DNA of 61,917 nucleotides, from the IMG/VR virus record IMGVR_UViG_3300013120_000579, positions 1 to 61,917 of that record. The stretch is one strand, 5' to 3'. Below the pieces are notes generated by a model. That model did not search any database. It saw only the letters and a list, made by a program, of their open reading frames with translations, and was not told where the DNA came from. This document shows, in pieces, positions 54,415 through 61,670 of the stretch. The stretch's first letter is position 1. Each line of letters begins with the position of its first letter. The translations under genes and the position numbers were made by a program. Source of the stretch: a virus.

Positions 54415-54987
54415 CTAGTGACTCTCAATACAATTATTCGAATACTTCTCTCTTACATCTTTTAATCTATTTATGTTTCTCGATAATCCTGTAAACATAA
54501 ATTCTATATCTGTTTGATCTGATGTTCTAACTGATAGTTTTTCAATATTAGTTATATCCATCCCAATACAACATATGCTATTATTGAATGAAAAATTATC
54601 CCATGCAACTAATATCTCCACAAGTCCATTTGGATTCCGTACATGATTGATAAAATTAGACTTTTTGGAAGAAGCTGTTTCGTTAAAAATTTCCATTACA
54701 ACTTGTCGTTCATCCTTGGGGATAAAATTATCCAACCAATATGTGCCCAAAATATCTTGGGGGTACTTTATATCAAGTTTATCTTTTAAGACATCATTAA
54801 TCAACTCCACCCTACCCTCAAGATCTAAGATAACTAATATCAAGGAGCTATTTTTAGCGTAAAACAGTCTTTGTAGTAAGGGACATTTACCATTACAAGG
54901 CTTTCCTTCTTTTGTAAACATACAACCATTGCAATATTGAAAAATTTCTTGGACTGTTGTTTGGGTTACTGCGTGATTAATTTCCAT
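54415..54987 (-). CDS. PAS-domain protein with N-terminal cysteine cluster
   Basis: A 190-residue protein. Residues 19-40 hold a Cys cluster (YCNGCMFTKEGKPCNGKCPL) that may bind zinc or iron-sulfur. Residues about 50-150 follow the PAS fold: LILVILDLEGRVELINDVL, YWLDNFIPKDERQVVMEIF, then a beta hairpin ending CCIGMDITNIEKL. No kinase or output domain follows. PAS domains sense ligands, redox or light in bacteria. Finding one in a phage late region is unusual. Its role here is unknown. Confidence 0.7.
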   Translation of the reverse strand: MEINHAVTQTTVQEIFQYCNGCMFTKEGKPCNGKCPLLQRLFYAKNSSLILVILDLEGRVELINDVLKDKLDIKYPQDILGTYWLDNFIPKDERQVVMEIFNETASSKKSNFINHVRNPNGLVEILVAWDNFSFNNSICCIGMDITNIEKLSVRTSDQTDIEFMFTGLSRNINRLKDVREKYSNNCIESH

Positions 54988-54991
54988 ATTT

Positions 54992-55705
54992 TTACCAATA
55001 TTTTTTAGCCAATGGAATTAGCTTTGTCGACCCACCGGCTACTGTTAGTTCTGCATTTCTTATTTCATAAGTCAGGCCGCGATCATTATTTGATCCGCTT
55101 TGATGTGTCATGACTGGATAATAGTATTCATAAGTATCAGTCCCACAAGTTATTGACAGTTGTTCAATTAACGTTTCTCGACTGGCATCTGAATAAATAT
55201 CACAAGTTAATGAAGTTCCGTCTCTTGTAATAGTAAAATAATATATATTCGGAGGATAATACGCATATGATTCTGCTGTTTGATCTAAATTGTCATTAGT
55301 ATAATCCACCAAAGTTAATCTTGGCGTTCCAGAGCATTGGTCATAATAGTTTAAACACATACCATCATCATCTGCACTCATTTCAGCCAAATCATCAGAC
55401 GAATTATTTATAGCCCAGAATCCAATAACTGTACAAGCATCATCTGCACTAAAGAACACCTCAAACTCATGGGTAAAATCCCCAAAATAATCCGCTCCAA
55501 AACTTTTTCTAACATAAGAGACGGAACCACGACCTAAATCAGTCATAACAATGTCGTAATTATCAGTGTCACCGACATTGATCTCCCCCAATTGATCAAC
55601 TTCGGTATAATCTGTTACAAAGTCTTCATAGGTTTGAGCAATGGTTAAACTTGTAATAAACAAAAGTACTATTATAGTAATTTTTATGATTTTCTTAATT
55701 TTCAT
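54992..55705 (-). CDS. secreted LamG/concanavalin-like protein
   Basis: A 237-residue protein with a Sec-type signal peptide (MKIKKIIKITIIVLLFITSL, cleavage near TIAQ-T). It is followed by one beta-sandwich module with GDFTHEFEVFFSADD, NIYYFTITRDGTSLTCDIYS and AELTVAGG. The module is homologous to those in the adhesin at 9675-11252. A good AGGGGA Shine-Dalgarno site precedes the ATG. A signal peptide on a phage protein implies export to the envelope or outside the infected cell, in contrast to virion proteins assembled in the cytosol. Confidence 0.7.
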   Translation of the reverse strand: MKIKKIIKITIIVLLFITSLTIAQTYEDFVTDYTEVDQLGEINVGDTDNYDIVMTDLGRGSVSYVRKSFGADYFGDFTHEFEVFFSADDACTVIGFWAINNSSDDLAEMSADDDGMCLNYYDQCSGTPRLTLVDYTNDNLDQTAESYAYYPPNIYYFTITRDGTSLTCDIYSDASRETLIEQLSITCGTDTYEYYYPVMTHQSGSNNDRGLTYEIRNAELTVAGGSTKLIPLAKKYW

Positions 55706-55754
55706 AATGTCCCCTGATTAATTATTTAGAAAGAGCGTATCTCGAAAAATGTGA

Positions 55755-56405
55755 TTATTTTCCTCTAATAAAATAAAGCTTTAATGCTACAAAATCGAAT
55801 GTACCAGTTGCATCGTCGTTGACAGCATCGTCGGCATCACGATTAAGGCGACATTGGACAAGATCACTCGCCGATAATGATGTCAGGTCACCACCTGATA
55901 AGTTCTGGCGCTGCAAGAGTTTATCCCCGCTGGCTGACGGTGCGTCCACATCCATGATGTCACTGTTAGCTAAGGTTAGATCATCAGCAACGGGTTCATC
56001 ATGAGCATAACCTTCCCACGTAAACTCCATATCGTAATCGCCGGAGTTAGTATTAGCGATTGCTTCGATTTCCCAGTATGCAATACTCGTAGCATACTCT
56101 GGCATCGAAAAACTGGTGATGATATCATCATCTGCATCGGCGCCGAATTGCCAAAATTTCGTTGCCGTAAAAGTTCCAAGTGCAGCCCACGTTGGTGTGT
56201 TAGTTCCCGCTATCCAAGCCTCGGCTTCCAGGACTACACAAACAGTGTCACCAATAGAAACGCCTTGATAAGATGATATTGACTCGTCTACATTAATATT
56301 CAAATTTACAAATAAAATAATCGTAACAATAGCGACCAACAACTTTAATCTAAATTTAATAACTTCCAACATTTTTTGTCTAAATATACGTCTGAAATTT
56401 GTCAT
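55755..56405 (-). CDS. exported or membrane-anchored beta-rich protein
   Basis: A 216-residue protein. A basic N-terminus precedes a hydrophobic segment (LKLLVAIVTIILFVNLNINV, about 20-39), probably an uncleaved or late signal. The rest is beta-rich with Asp/Ala-rich loops (GTFTATKFWQFGADADDDII, MEFTWEGYAHD) and ends FDFVALKLYFIRGK. AAGGAGA Shine-Dalgarno site. It groups with two other signal-bearing neighbours. No family recognised. Confidence 0.6.
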   Translation of the reverse strand: MTNFRRIFRQKMLEVIKFRLKLLVAIVTIILFVNLNINVDESISSYQGVSIGDTVCVVLEAEAWIAGTNTPTWAALGTFTATKFWQFGADADDDIITSFSMPEYATSIAYWEIEAIANTNSGDYDMEFTWEGYAHDEPVADDLTLANSDIMDVDAPSASGDKLLQRQNLSGGDLTSLSASDLVQCRLNRDADDAVNDDATGTFDFVALKLYFIRGK

Positions 56406-56418
56406 AATTTATCTCCTT

Positions 56419-57303
56419 TTATAAAATCCACCATCCAGCAGAACCACACTGAATTTTTAGGTTGTCATATTGAGTTGTAATATTGACAGTCCCTGACTCG
56501 TCTATTTCTTCACTTGCATTTCCATCAAGCTGAACGGTTTCACTTGACCCGATTTTCTTAATATTTAATATTCGCCCTAAATTTGTGGCTATTGCCGGCA
56601 GTACTACAACTACCGTCCCTGTTACATCAGCATCGTCATCGTCTATTAAGATAGTATAGTCGGTTGATGTTACGGTATAAGAATTTCCCGCAAGGTCAGG
56701 AGTTGTTATGTTTAAGGCTACGCCGCCATTAACATCCAATGTTGAAACTGGACTTGCTGTGCTACCTATGCCTACGTTGCCCGCTTGTGTTACTCTTATT
56801 ATTTCCCTGTTCCAACCACCTACACCAGGACCTGCAAAATTGGAAATTACTAAATCATGATCATCACCACTACCACCATTAGCCTCACTTAAAAACCGCC
56901 AAAAACTCGCATTAACCAAAGTGTCATCATAGTTGTGTAATAAAATAGAATAAACATTAGCGTTCTTATCTCTCGTGCTAAATGTATGAAAATAATGTGA
57001 ATAACCTTCTTCCATTATATACTCTAAATGCCCTATGCCATTACCACCCCATATCATCCCATCCACTAATAACCCTTCAAGCGCAGGACTAAATAAATCG
57101 GTTTTATAACCTAATTGTATTTGATGGTTTGCACCAAAATCAAACTCAAACACATTTTGATTGGTATCGGTTCCATCACCGATTGTTGCTGTCCCACTAA
57201 CTGTTAAGTCATCTCTTACTACTACATCTTCAAAGGATCTTTGAGGAAATGCATTAACAGTTAATAGTAATATAAATAATATACTATATAATATTTTTTT
57301 CAT
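56419..57303 (-). CDS. signal-peptide-bearing fibre-like protein
   Basis: A 294-residue protein. MKKILYSILFILLLTVNAFP-Q is a typical signal peptide. The mature part starts with fibre shaft motifs (DDLTVSGTATIGDGTD), has GNVGIGSTASPVSTLDVNG, and a C-terminal beta domain (TVTSTDYTILIDDDDADVTG, ending CGSAGWWIL). It looks like a tail-fibre module that has been attached to a secretion signal. The translation start region is tandem duplicated just upstream. Confidence 0.7.
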   Translation of the reverse strand: MKKILYSILFILLLTVNAFPQRSFEDVVVRDDLTVSGTATIGDGTDTNQNVFEFDFGANHQIQLGYKTDLFSPALEGLLVDGMIWGGNGIGHLEYIMEEGYSHYFHTFSTRDKNANVYSILLHNYDDTLVNASFWRFLSEANGGSGDDHDLVISNFAGPGVGGWNREIIRVTQAGNVGIGSTASPVSTLDVNGGVALNITTPDLAGNSYTVTSTDYTILIDDDDADVTGTVVVVLPAIATNLGRILNIKKIGSSETVQLDGNASEEIDESGTVNITTQYDNLKIQCGSAGWWIL

Positions 57304-57357
57304 TTATTTATTCCTCTATTTTTTTCATTTATTTATTCCTCTATTTATTCCTCTATT
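57301..57357 (-). repeat. duplicated ribosome-binding site and start codon, with mini-ORF
   Basis: On the minus strand, the block AGAGGAATAAATAAATGAAA (continuing AAAATA) occurs twice in tandem, and a third AGAGGAATAAAT precedes them. The upstream copy encodes a six-residue peptide MKKIEE whose last codons (GAG GAA TAA) overlap the Shine-Dalgarno site of the real start at 57303. This could be a translational coupler or a slippage product. Confidence 0.85.
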
Positions 57358-57720
57358 TTAATGGTAAACTAGTGATATATCAGTAAGTCTCCAACGTGTT
57401 CCATCAAATAAAAATTTAAGTGTATCTCCAGACTGTGTGGAGAGGTTGGGCGTATCTTCTAACCAAAGTTTTGCTGTATCATGTGCAAAAGACGTATAAT
57501 CGTCTCCTATTAAAATCGTAATCTGTTTAGTACTGTCATCATGGTCAAGATTAGTAATAACTGTGGTTGATGTATTGGCCGTAACAAATACCATACCAGA
57601 AGTTACATCCGGTGTTGTATCTCCGTCAGTAAATGTATTAAGTGTTGTATCCCCATTCCATTCCCCTCCCCCTGAAGTAGTTCCAGGAAGCTCTACAATT
57701 AGTCCATTATTGAAGCCCAT
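57358..57720 (-). CDS. small beta-rich virion-like protein
   Basis: A 120-residue Gly/Thr/Asp-rich protein (TLNTFTDGDTTPDVTSGMVF, ITILIGDDYTSFAHDTAKLW, FDGTRWRLTDISLVYH). The end motif resembles that of phage tail-fibre or pectate-lyase-like trimer ends. Its ATG overlaps the stop of the upstream gene (TAATG). Probably a virion surface component; no family named. Confidence 0.55.
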   Translation of the reverse strand: MGFNNGLIVELPGTTSGGGEWNGDTTLNTFTDGDTTPDVTSGMVFVTANTSTTVITNLDHDDSTKQITILIGDDYTSFAHDTAKLWLEDTPNLSTQSGDTLKFLFDGTRWRLTDISLVYH

Positions 57721-58037
57721 TAACGAGTCCTCCCATTACCAGTTATTCTTAGATTAACATCTGATGAGATTCTAATAACTGAGAAATACGTATAAGCACA
57801 ATTAGCTATTGAAATATTAGCGTTAGCCGCAAGATAAGCTGAGGAACTGCTAGCCGTTACTGCGCTTGTTCCCCAGGTGACATAGCAAGCTGATGAAGAA
57901 GTGTTCTGGATAAGAACGTCTCTAATTTTCGCAGCTGTTAATGTACTAAAGCTTCCCTGAGCAGCAGCTGCTCCACTAGTTGCTAAAGACAAATGTTCAA
58001 CGTTATCTACTTGTGCAAGATTTTGTAACATACTCAT
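57720..58037 (-). CDS. small virion-like protein, unknown
   Basis: A 105-residue Ala/Ser-rich protein with an AGAGGT Shine-Dalgarno site. Beta segments KIRDVLIQNTSSSACYVTWG and YTYFSVIRISSDVNLRITGN suggest a compact beta-sandwich, as in head decoration or small fibre-base proteins. Position between neck-like genes fits a virion protein. Function unknown. Confidence 0.55.
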   Translation of the reverse strand: MSMLQNLAQVDNVEHLSLATSGAAAAQGSFSTLTAAKIRDVLIQNTSSSACYVTWGTSAVTASSSSAYLAANANISIANCAYTYFSVIRISSDVNLRITGNGRTR

Positions 58038-58064
58038 AATTTTTTACCTCTATTGCCTTATTGT

Positions 58065-58874
58065 TTAAGTTGTTGTAACTGCATAAGTTGGATCATCGGC
58101 ATGGATAAGCGCTAGCTGAGCTTGTTGCTCGATGATAATATTTTTTACACGAATTTGACGTGGAGAACCAACCACTACGTAACGATCACCAGTGCCAGCT
58201 ACTACGATGTCCTTAGAATGTAATGGTGGAAAATTCAACATATAAAGTAACACATCGCTAGGCATCCATTCGCCAAACATATTTATTTGATTCATCTTAG
58301 GAGAAGATGTGACCATCCCTTTGAAAGAAATTGCGTTAAAATACCCACTAGTCCACCCGGTTCCATAACATTCGGAACAGTCTCCATCGGTAGCACGATT
58401 TAGAGTTGTATCCCAGCAAAGGGTACAATGAGTTCCCCAGGTTCTTCTCTTAATTAAATGTAAATCAATGTATGCATACAGATCATCTGTACGCTCCAAC
58501 ACCAATTGCTTTCTACGAAGAATTTCTCTCCAGACAGAAAAAGTTGATGTATCGTTATTGTAAGCCGGAGTAACCGGCGCAATACTGGTGTTGGCTGTAC
58601 CAATACCGGAAATTAGTAGACGATAGAACCATGTACGGTTGTGGTGATAAAGACCAGATTGAGTTGTATCCGTATAAGCGTAATCATCCGGAGAAACCCC
58701 AGATGCTATGAGATCATAAGCTGAGAGATCATCAGGCGTATCATCAGGAGACTCAGAACGATAAACCGAAAGTGAATATCCACTCAAAGCTTCATCTGTT
58801 GCTTCAAATGTCCATGTAAGCGCCGGATCCTGGATATTGAATGCTGAAACATCTAATGTATCTAGTACTAACAT
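58065..58874 (-). CDS. neck/structural protein with zinc-ribbon
   Basis: A 269-residue protein. The N-terminal ~110 residues are an Fn3-like domain (LTWTFEATDEALSGYSLSVY, WFYRLLISGIG). CTLCWDTTLNRATDGDCSEC is a CxxC-x12-CxxC zinc ribbon. The C-terminal part (KGMVTSSPKMNQINMFGEWM, GDRYVVVGSPRQIRVKN) resembles phage neck or head-completion proteins with a zinc knuckle. Located between capsid and tail genes. Fair structural call. Confidence 0.6.
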   Translation of the reverse strand: MLVLDTLDVSAFNIQDPALTWTFEATDEALSGYSLSVYRSESPDDTPDDLSAYDLIASGVSPDDYAYTDTTQSGLYHHNRTWFYRLLISGIGTANTSIAPVTPAYNNDTSTFSVWREILRRKQLVLERTDDLYAYIDLHLIKRRTWGTHCTLCWDTTLNRATDGDCSECYGTGWTSGYFNAISFKGMVTSSPKMNQINMFGEWMPSDVLLYMLNFPPLHSKDIVVAGTGDRYVVVGSPRQIRVKNIIIEQQAQLALIHADDPTYAVTTT

Positions 58875-58881
58875 TATTTAG

Positions 58882-59391
58882 TTACTCCGCTCTAGTTGTC
58901 CCAGCTCCAGCTGTTTCCCAAGAGTATTCAGACTCAACACCACCGTAGCATTGATCAATGTTATATCTGCGCTTGGTGCTAGTTACACTTCGCATATATT
59001 TATTTACTAAAATATTATAATAATTAACATAGCGTCCATATTTATCATAGTTACTAACAGTTACCCCGCCCGCATCATTGTATGTGAGCGTATTTCTAGC
59101 AGAAAGGATCCCTTTACCAGTTAAGACTTGTAAAGCCGCTCCAAGCTTAAGGGCAGTCCATGATGGAATAGTCGTAATACTCCAAGTAGTTTCTGGTTCA
59201 AAGTCTTCATTGATTTCCCAAATTGCATCTTGGAGAGCTTGATAAAGATATAAATCTGTATTTTCTTCAGTACCTTCCAAGACATTTAATGCGGCTGTAT
59301 CCCCAAGAAACGCTCTTAAACGATCTACGTAGATTTGATGAGCGGTAGGTACTGCTGCAACTCCTATATCTGCTGCCGATGGTGCTGCCAT
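58882..59391 (-). CDS. putative head-tail connector/adaptor protein
   Basis: A 169-residue, mainly helical protein (DRLRAFLGDTAALNVLEGTE, ALQDAIWEINEDFEP, LKLGAALQVLTGKGILSARN) with a helical end. Size, position after the capsid gene and helical make-up fit gp6/gp15-type head-tail adaptors. AGGAGA Shine-Dalgarno site; first gene of a transcript with its own promoter at 59426-59454. Confidence 0.6.
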   Translation of the reverse strand: MAAPSAADIGVAAVPTAHQIYVDRLRAFLGDTAALNVLEGTEENTDLYLYQALQDAIWEINEDFEPETTWSITTIPSWTALKLGAALQVLTGKGILSARNTLTYNDAGGVTVSNYDKYGRYVNYYNILVNKYMRSVTSTKRRYNIDQCYGGVESEYSWETAGAGTTRAE

Positions 59392-59410
59392 GGATTATCT
59401 CCTAATTTAA

Positions 59411-59441
59411 ATATCTATCTTATTCAATATAAGATAGATAT
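59411..59441. promoter_or_regulatory. perfect 13-bp inverted repeat over the -10 region (operator candidate)
   Basis: ATATCTATCTTAT (59411-59423) and ATAAGATAGATAT (59429-59441) form a perfect palindrome with a 5-base centre. The -10 element at 59426-59431 sits on its centre and left edge of the right arm. It is suited to a dimeric repressor or activator, or, as RNA, to a 5' leader hairpin. Confidence 0.75.
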
Positions 59442-59454
59442 TGCTACAGGTCAA
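59426..59454 (-). promoter_or_regulatory. sigma70-like promoter of the connector/neck operon
   Basis: On the minus strand, TTGACC (59454-59449), a 17-base spacer and TATATT (59431-59426), about 35 bases upstream of the ATG at 59391 and overlapped by the inverted repeat at 59411-59441. Confidence 0.75.
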
Positions 59455-59479
59455 GTACTTACTTTAAAATTTACTATAT

Positions 59480-59513
59480 AAAAAAACCCGGACGACGAAT
59501 TGTGCCCGGGTTT
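59480..59513 (-). terminator. rho-independent terminator after the major capsid gene
   Basis: On the minus strand, AAACCCGG (59513-59506) pairs with CCGGGTTT (59491-59484), followed by a T-run. It ends the capsid transcript 27 bases past the stop, so the downstream genes depend on the promoter at 59426-59454. Confidence 0.9.
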
Positions 59514-59539
59514 GTTTCCAATTTCTTAATCTGTAATGC

Positions 59540-60454
59540 TTAACTTAATGTAATATTAGCCATTGAATTTGTATTACCAAACCCAATACCAATACTTTCA
59601 TAAGCTGCAAAACTGATAATATTTTTCTTCTTTTCGATCCAGAATTTAGTATCATTTAAAATCAGGAATTGTCCCATGAAATCTTGATGTGTAAATACAT
59701 AAATTTTACCATCAAGCAGAGCTGTTCCGGCTGTGTTGTTAACTTTATTAGATACAACTAGACGTCTACCAAATAACGTAGAGTAAGTGTATCCATTAAC
59801 AACAGTTTCAGATCCGATGGAATCACCAACAGTTGTGGCGTCCCATAAGAACAGTCTGTTAAACATGGTTGAATCCATTAGAATGACATCTGAACAAAGT
59901 TCATTTCCGTCCAAGAAATCAAACAGGACTTTAAAACTTAATTTTTTGATACTTGTGTCTGTTTCATAGGTCTGAGCAGATGTATTGCTTGACGTAACAA
60001 TAGCTGCATCTACCTGAGCTATGAAGGACTCATCTTCGATTTTTTGGATATCAAGAACGCTGTTCTTTTCGATAACCTCTGTTAAAGGCATATCGTAAGC
60101 AAGAAGTTCTTCTTCAGTTTTTTGGAAGTCTTCTGAGCTCACCATATAGAAAGGAATCTCATAGCGTTCGCCTTCAATATAATTTCCAGTTGGTTGTCCA
60201 CGGAAATTAACTGTCATGGCTTTACTATCAGGTTCGATATCCACGATTTTTACAAGACCATCATGTTGCACTGAACGTTGTAAGTCGGCTTTCGTTACAT
60301 ACTGAGGTTGTACGATTTTCCTCGCGAAAGATACTTCACGCAGTTTCACACGAACAAACGCAGATCCCTCTTGCGCTATCTTGTTAAGTCCTTCTGGGGA
60401 GTTCAGTTTCTGAACGAAAAGTTCATTAATTGTACTAGCAGAAACATTTTCCAT
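59540..60454 (-). CDS. major capsid protein (HK97-fold-like)
   Basis: A 304-residue protein with a strong AGGAGA Shine-Dalgarno site and its own terminator, as expected for an abundant product. An N-terminal helix, an extended-loop region (VRVKLREVSFARKIVQPQYV), FMVSSEDFQKTEE-like helices (YMVSSEDFQKTEEELLAYDM), DVILMDSTMFNRLFLWDATT and a C-terminal beta region (IYVFTHQDFMGQFLILNDTK, FAAYESIGIGF) match the layout of myovirus major capsid proteins. No cleavage site is evident. Confidence 0.75.
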   Translation of the reverse strand: MENVSASTINELFVQKLNSPEGLNKIAQEGSAFVRVKLREVSFARKIVQPQYVTKADLQRSVQHDGLVKIVDIEPDSKAMTVNFRGQPTGNYIEGERYEIPFYMVSSEDFQKTEEELLAYDMPLTEVIEKNSVLDIQKIEDESFIAQVDAAIVTSSNTSAQTYETDTSIKKLSFKVLFDFLDGNELCSDVILMDSTMFNRLFLWDATTVGDSIGSETVVNGYTYSTLFGRRLVVSNKVNNTAGTALLDGKIYVFTHQDFMGQFLILNDTKFWIEKKKNIISFAAYESIGIGFGNTNSMANITLS

Positions 60455-60472
60455 TCTAGTATTCTCCTAAGA

Positions 60473-60907
60473 TTAGACAGTTGTGAATTCAATAACTGTG
60501 TGAGTACTTCCTAAATGTGTAACAGAGTGACTTGCCTTGGTACAATACGCGACGATGTAATCTGAGTTAGCTGTTCCCACAGCCAGAGTTCCATCAGTTT
60601 CGACTTTAAGTGCATTACCTACTGCAGGAGCTCCTGTGAATTGATCCGTTAACGCTCTAAAATCACCCCAAATAATAGTTAGATTCCCTGTAACACCTAC
60701 ATCAGGACTCCAACTTCCAGCGGTTCCATCACGATAACTCTCAGTCCACACAGGACCCACGGCATAATCACCAGAAGCGTCGACATAGTCAACTGTTCCA
60801 GTTTCTTGTTTAACCCAGGTTCCTGTAACTCCAGATGCAATAACAGCAGCACTACCAGTAAAATCTTGACGGTTCAATAGATTTAAATTCGTCAAAACTC
60901 GTAACAT
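60473..60907 (-). CDS. putative capsid decoration protein
   Basis: A 144-residue beta-rich protein (VTGTWVKQETGTVDYVDASG, LTIIWGDFRALTDQFTGAPA, NSDYIVAYCTKASHSVTHLG). Located directly upstream of the major capsid gene with 18 bases between them. Size and fold type fit head decoration or stabilisation proteins. No close family named. Confidence 0.6.
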   Translation of the reverse strand: MLRVLTNLNLLNRQDFTGSAAVIASGVTGTWVKQETGTVDYVDASGDYAVGPVWTESYRDGTAGSWSPDVGVTGNLTIIWGDFRALTDQFTGAPAVGNALKVETDGTLAVGTANSDYIVAYCTKASHSVTHLGSTHTVIEFTTV

Positions 60908-60952
60908 GCTTTTTGTTCTCCATCGTTTATAAGAGTAACTCGATTAATTAAT

Positions 60953-60970
60953 GTTAGGCTCTAGCCTAAC
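60953..60970. terminator. short hairpin between scaffold-like and decoration genes
   Basis: GTTAGGCT (60953-60960) pairs with AGCCTAAC (60963-60970). A T-rich tract follows on the plus side only, so on the transcribed minus strand it is at best a partial terminator or mRNA-processing hairpin. Confidence 0.4.
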
Positions 60971-61001
60971 GTTTTATATTTTATTTCCTGTTCCGCGTTT
61001 T

Positions 61002-61325
61002 CTACGTGTCTTCCAGTAACATCCTGGTAAGAGGGTCAAGTGTCCCATCATCTTGTGGTTTGTCACTTAAAGAAAATCCCATAGAATCCGGAACGGCATG
61101 AAACTCAGCAGCTTTTTCCATAACAGATAATTCCTCTGCAGACTTATCTTTTAGCTGCTGGTGCAGTGTTTCTATGTTTTCTGCGGAGACTGCGCCCTGT
61201 TTATACAATTTAAAAACAAGGTCAGTGCGAGCATTGAGGTTATCAATTTCGCCCTGAAGCTTACCATTCTCTTTTTGCAAAGATCTTATAGCATCTGCCG
61301 CTTGTTTTTTTAATACAGGAGTCAT
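61002..61325 (-). CDS. putative scaffold-like coiled-coil protein
   Basis: A 107-residue helical protein (VLKKQAADAIRSLQKENGKL, QGEIDNLNARTDLVFKLYKQ) with a disordered C-terminus (DKPQDDGTLDPLTRMLLEDT). Highly charged helices just upstream of the capsid genes are typical of scaffolding or capsid assembly cores. Function inferred. Confidence 0.5.
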   Translation of the reverse strand: MTPVLKKQAADAIRSLQKENGKLQGEIDNLNARTDLVFKLYKQGAVSAENIETLHQQLKDKSAEELSVMEKAAEFHAVPDSMGFSLSDKPQDDGTLDPLTRMLLEDT

Positions 61326-61341
61326 TGTGTCTTCCGTCTGA

Positions 61342-61665
61342 TTATTCTTTGTCTGATTCAGCAGCTATTTTAGCCATTTCTGTAGAAAATGATCTTGCCA
61401 TAATTTGTCCAGCTTCAACGTATTCTGCAACTTTTTCTTGTTGCGCCTGAACTTCCATGTCATGATCGATAAGGTACCCTGCTAACTCTGCGACATCATC
61501 TTCATTGTAGTCTTTGCCATGATCTTCTGCAAGCATTTCGTCCGCCACAGCAGCGTATTTAGCTAAAACTTCTACTTCTTGTTCTGTTACTTCTTCAGCT
61601 GTTTTTTCTTGCTCAGCTTGTTCTCCTTCTTTAACCATTTGGTTATAAGTGTCAATTAGACTCAT
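61342..61665 (-). CDS. acidic helical protein, paralogous to the next gene
   Basis: A 107-residue, very acidic helical protein (EQAEQEKTAEEVTEQEVEVL). It ends with AGQIMARSFSTEMAKIAAES, which is repeated almost exactly in the neighbouring gene. Probably a scaffold or prohead-associated protein. Shine-Dalgarno GGAGAA. Not recognised as a named family. Confidence 0.55.
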   Translation of the reverse strand: MSLIDTYNQMVKEGEQAEQEKTAEEVTEQEVEVLAKYAAVADEMLAEDHGKDYNEDDVAELAGYLIDHDMEVQAQQEKVAEYVEAGQIMARSFSTEMAKIAAESDKE

Positions 61666-61670
61666 ATTTG

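Noticed and set aside
56001-56276. 91-codon plus-strand Cys-rich frame
   Set aside because: Antisense to a gene with good Shine-Dalgarno and signal segment; no ribosome-binding site of its own.
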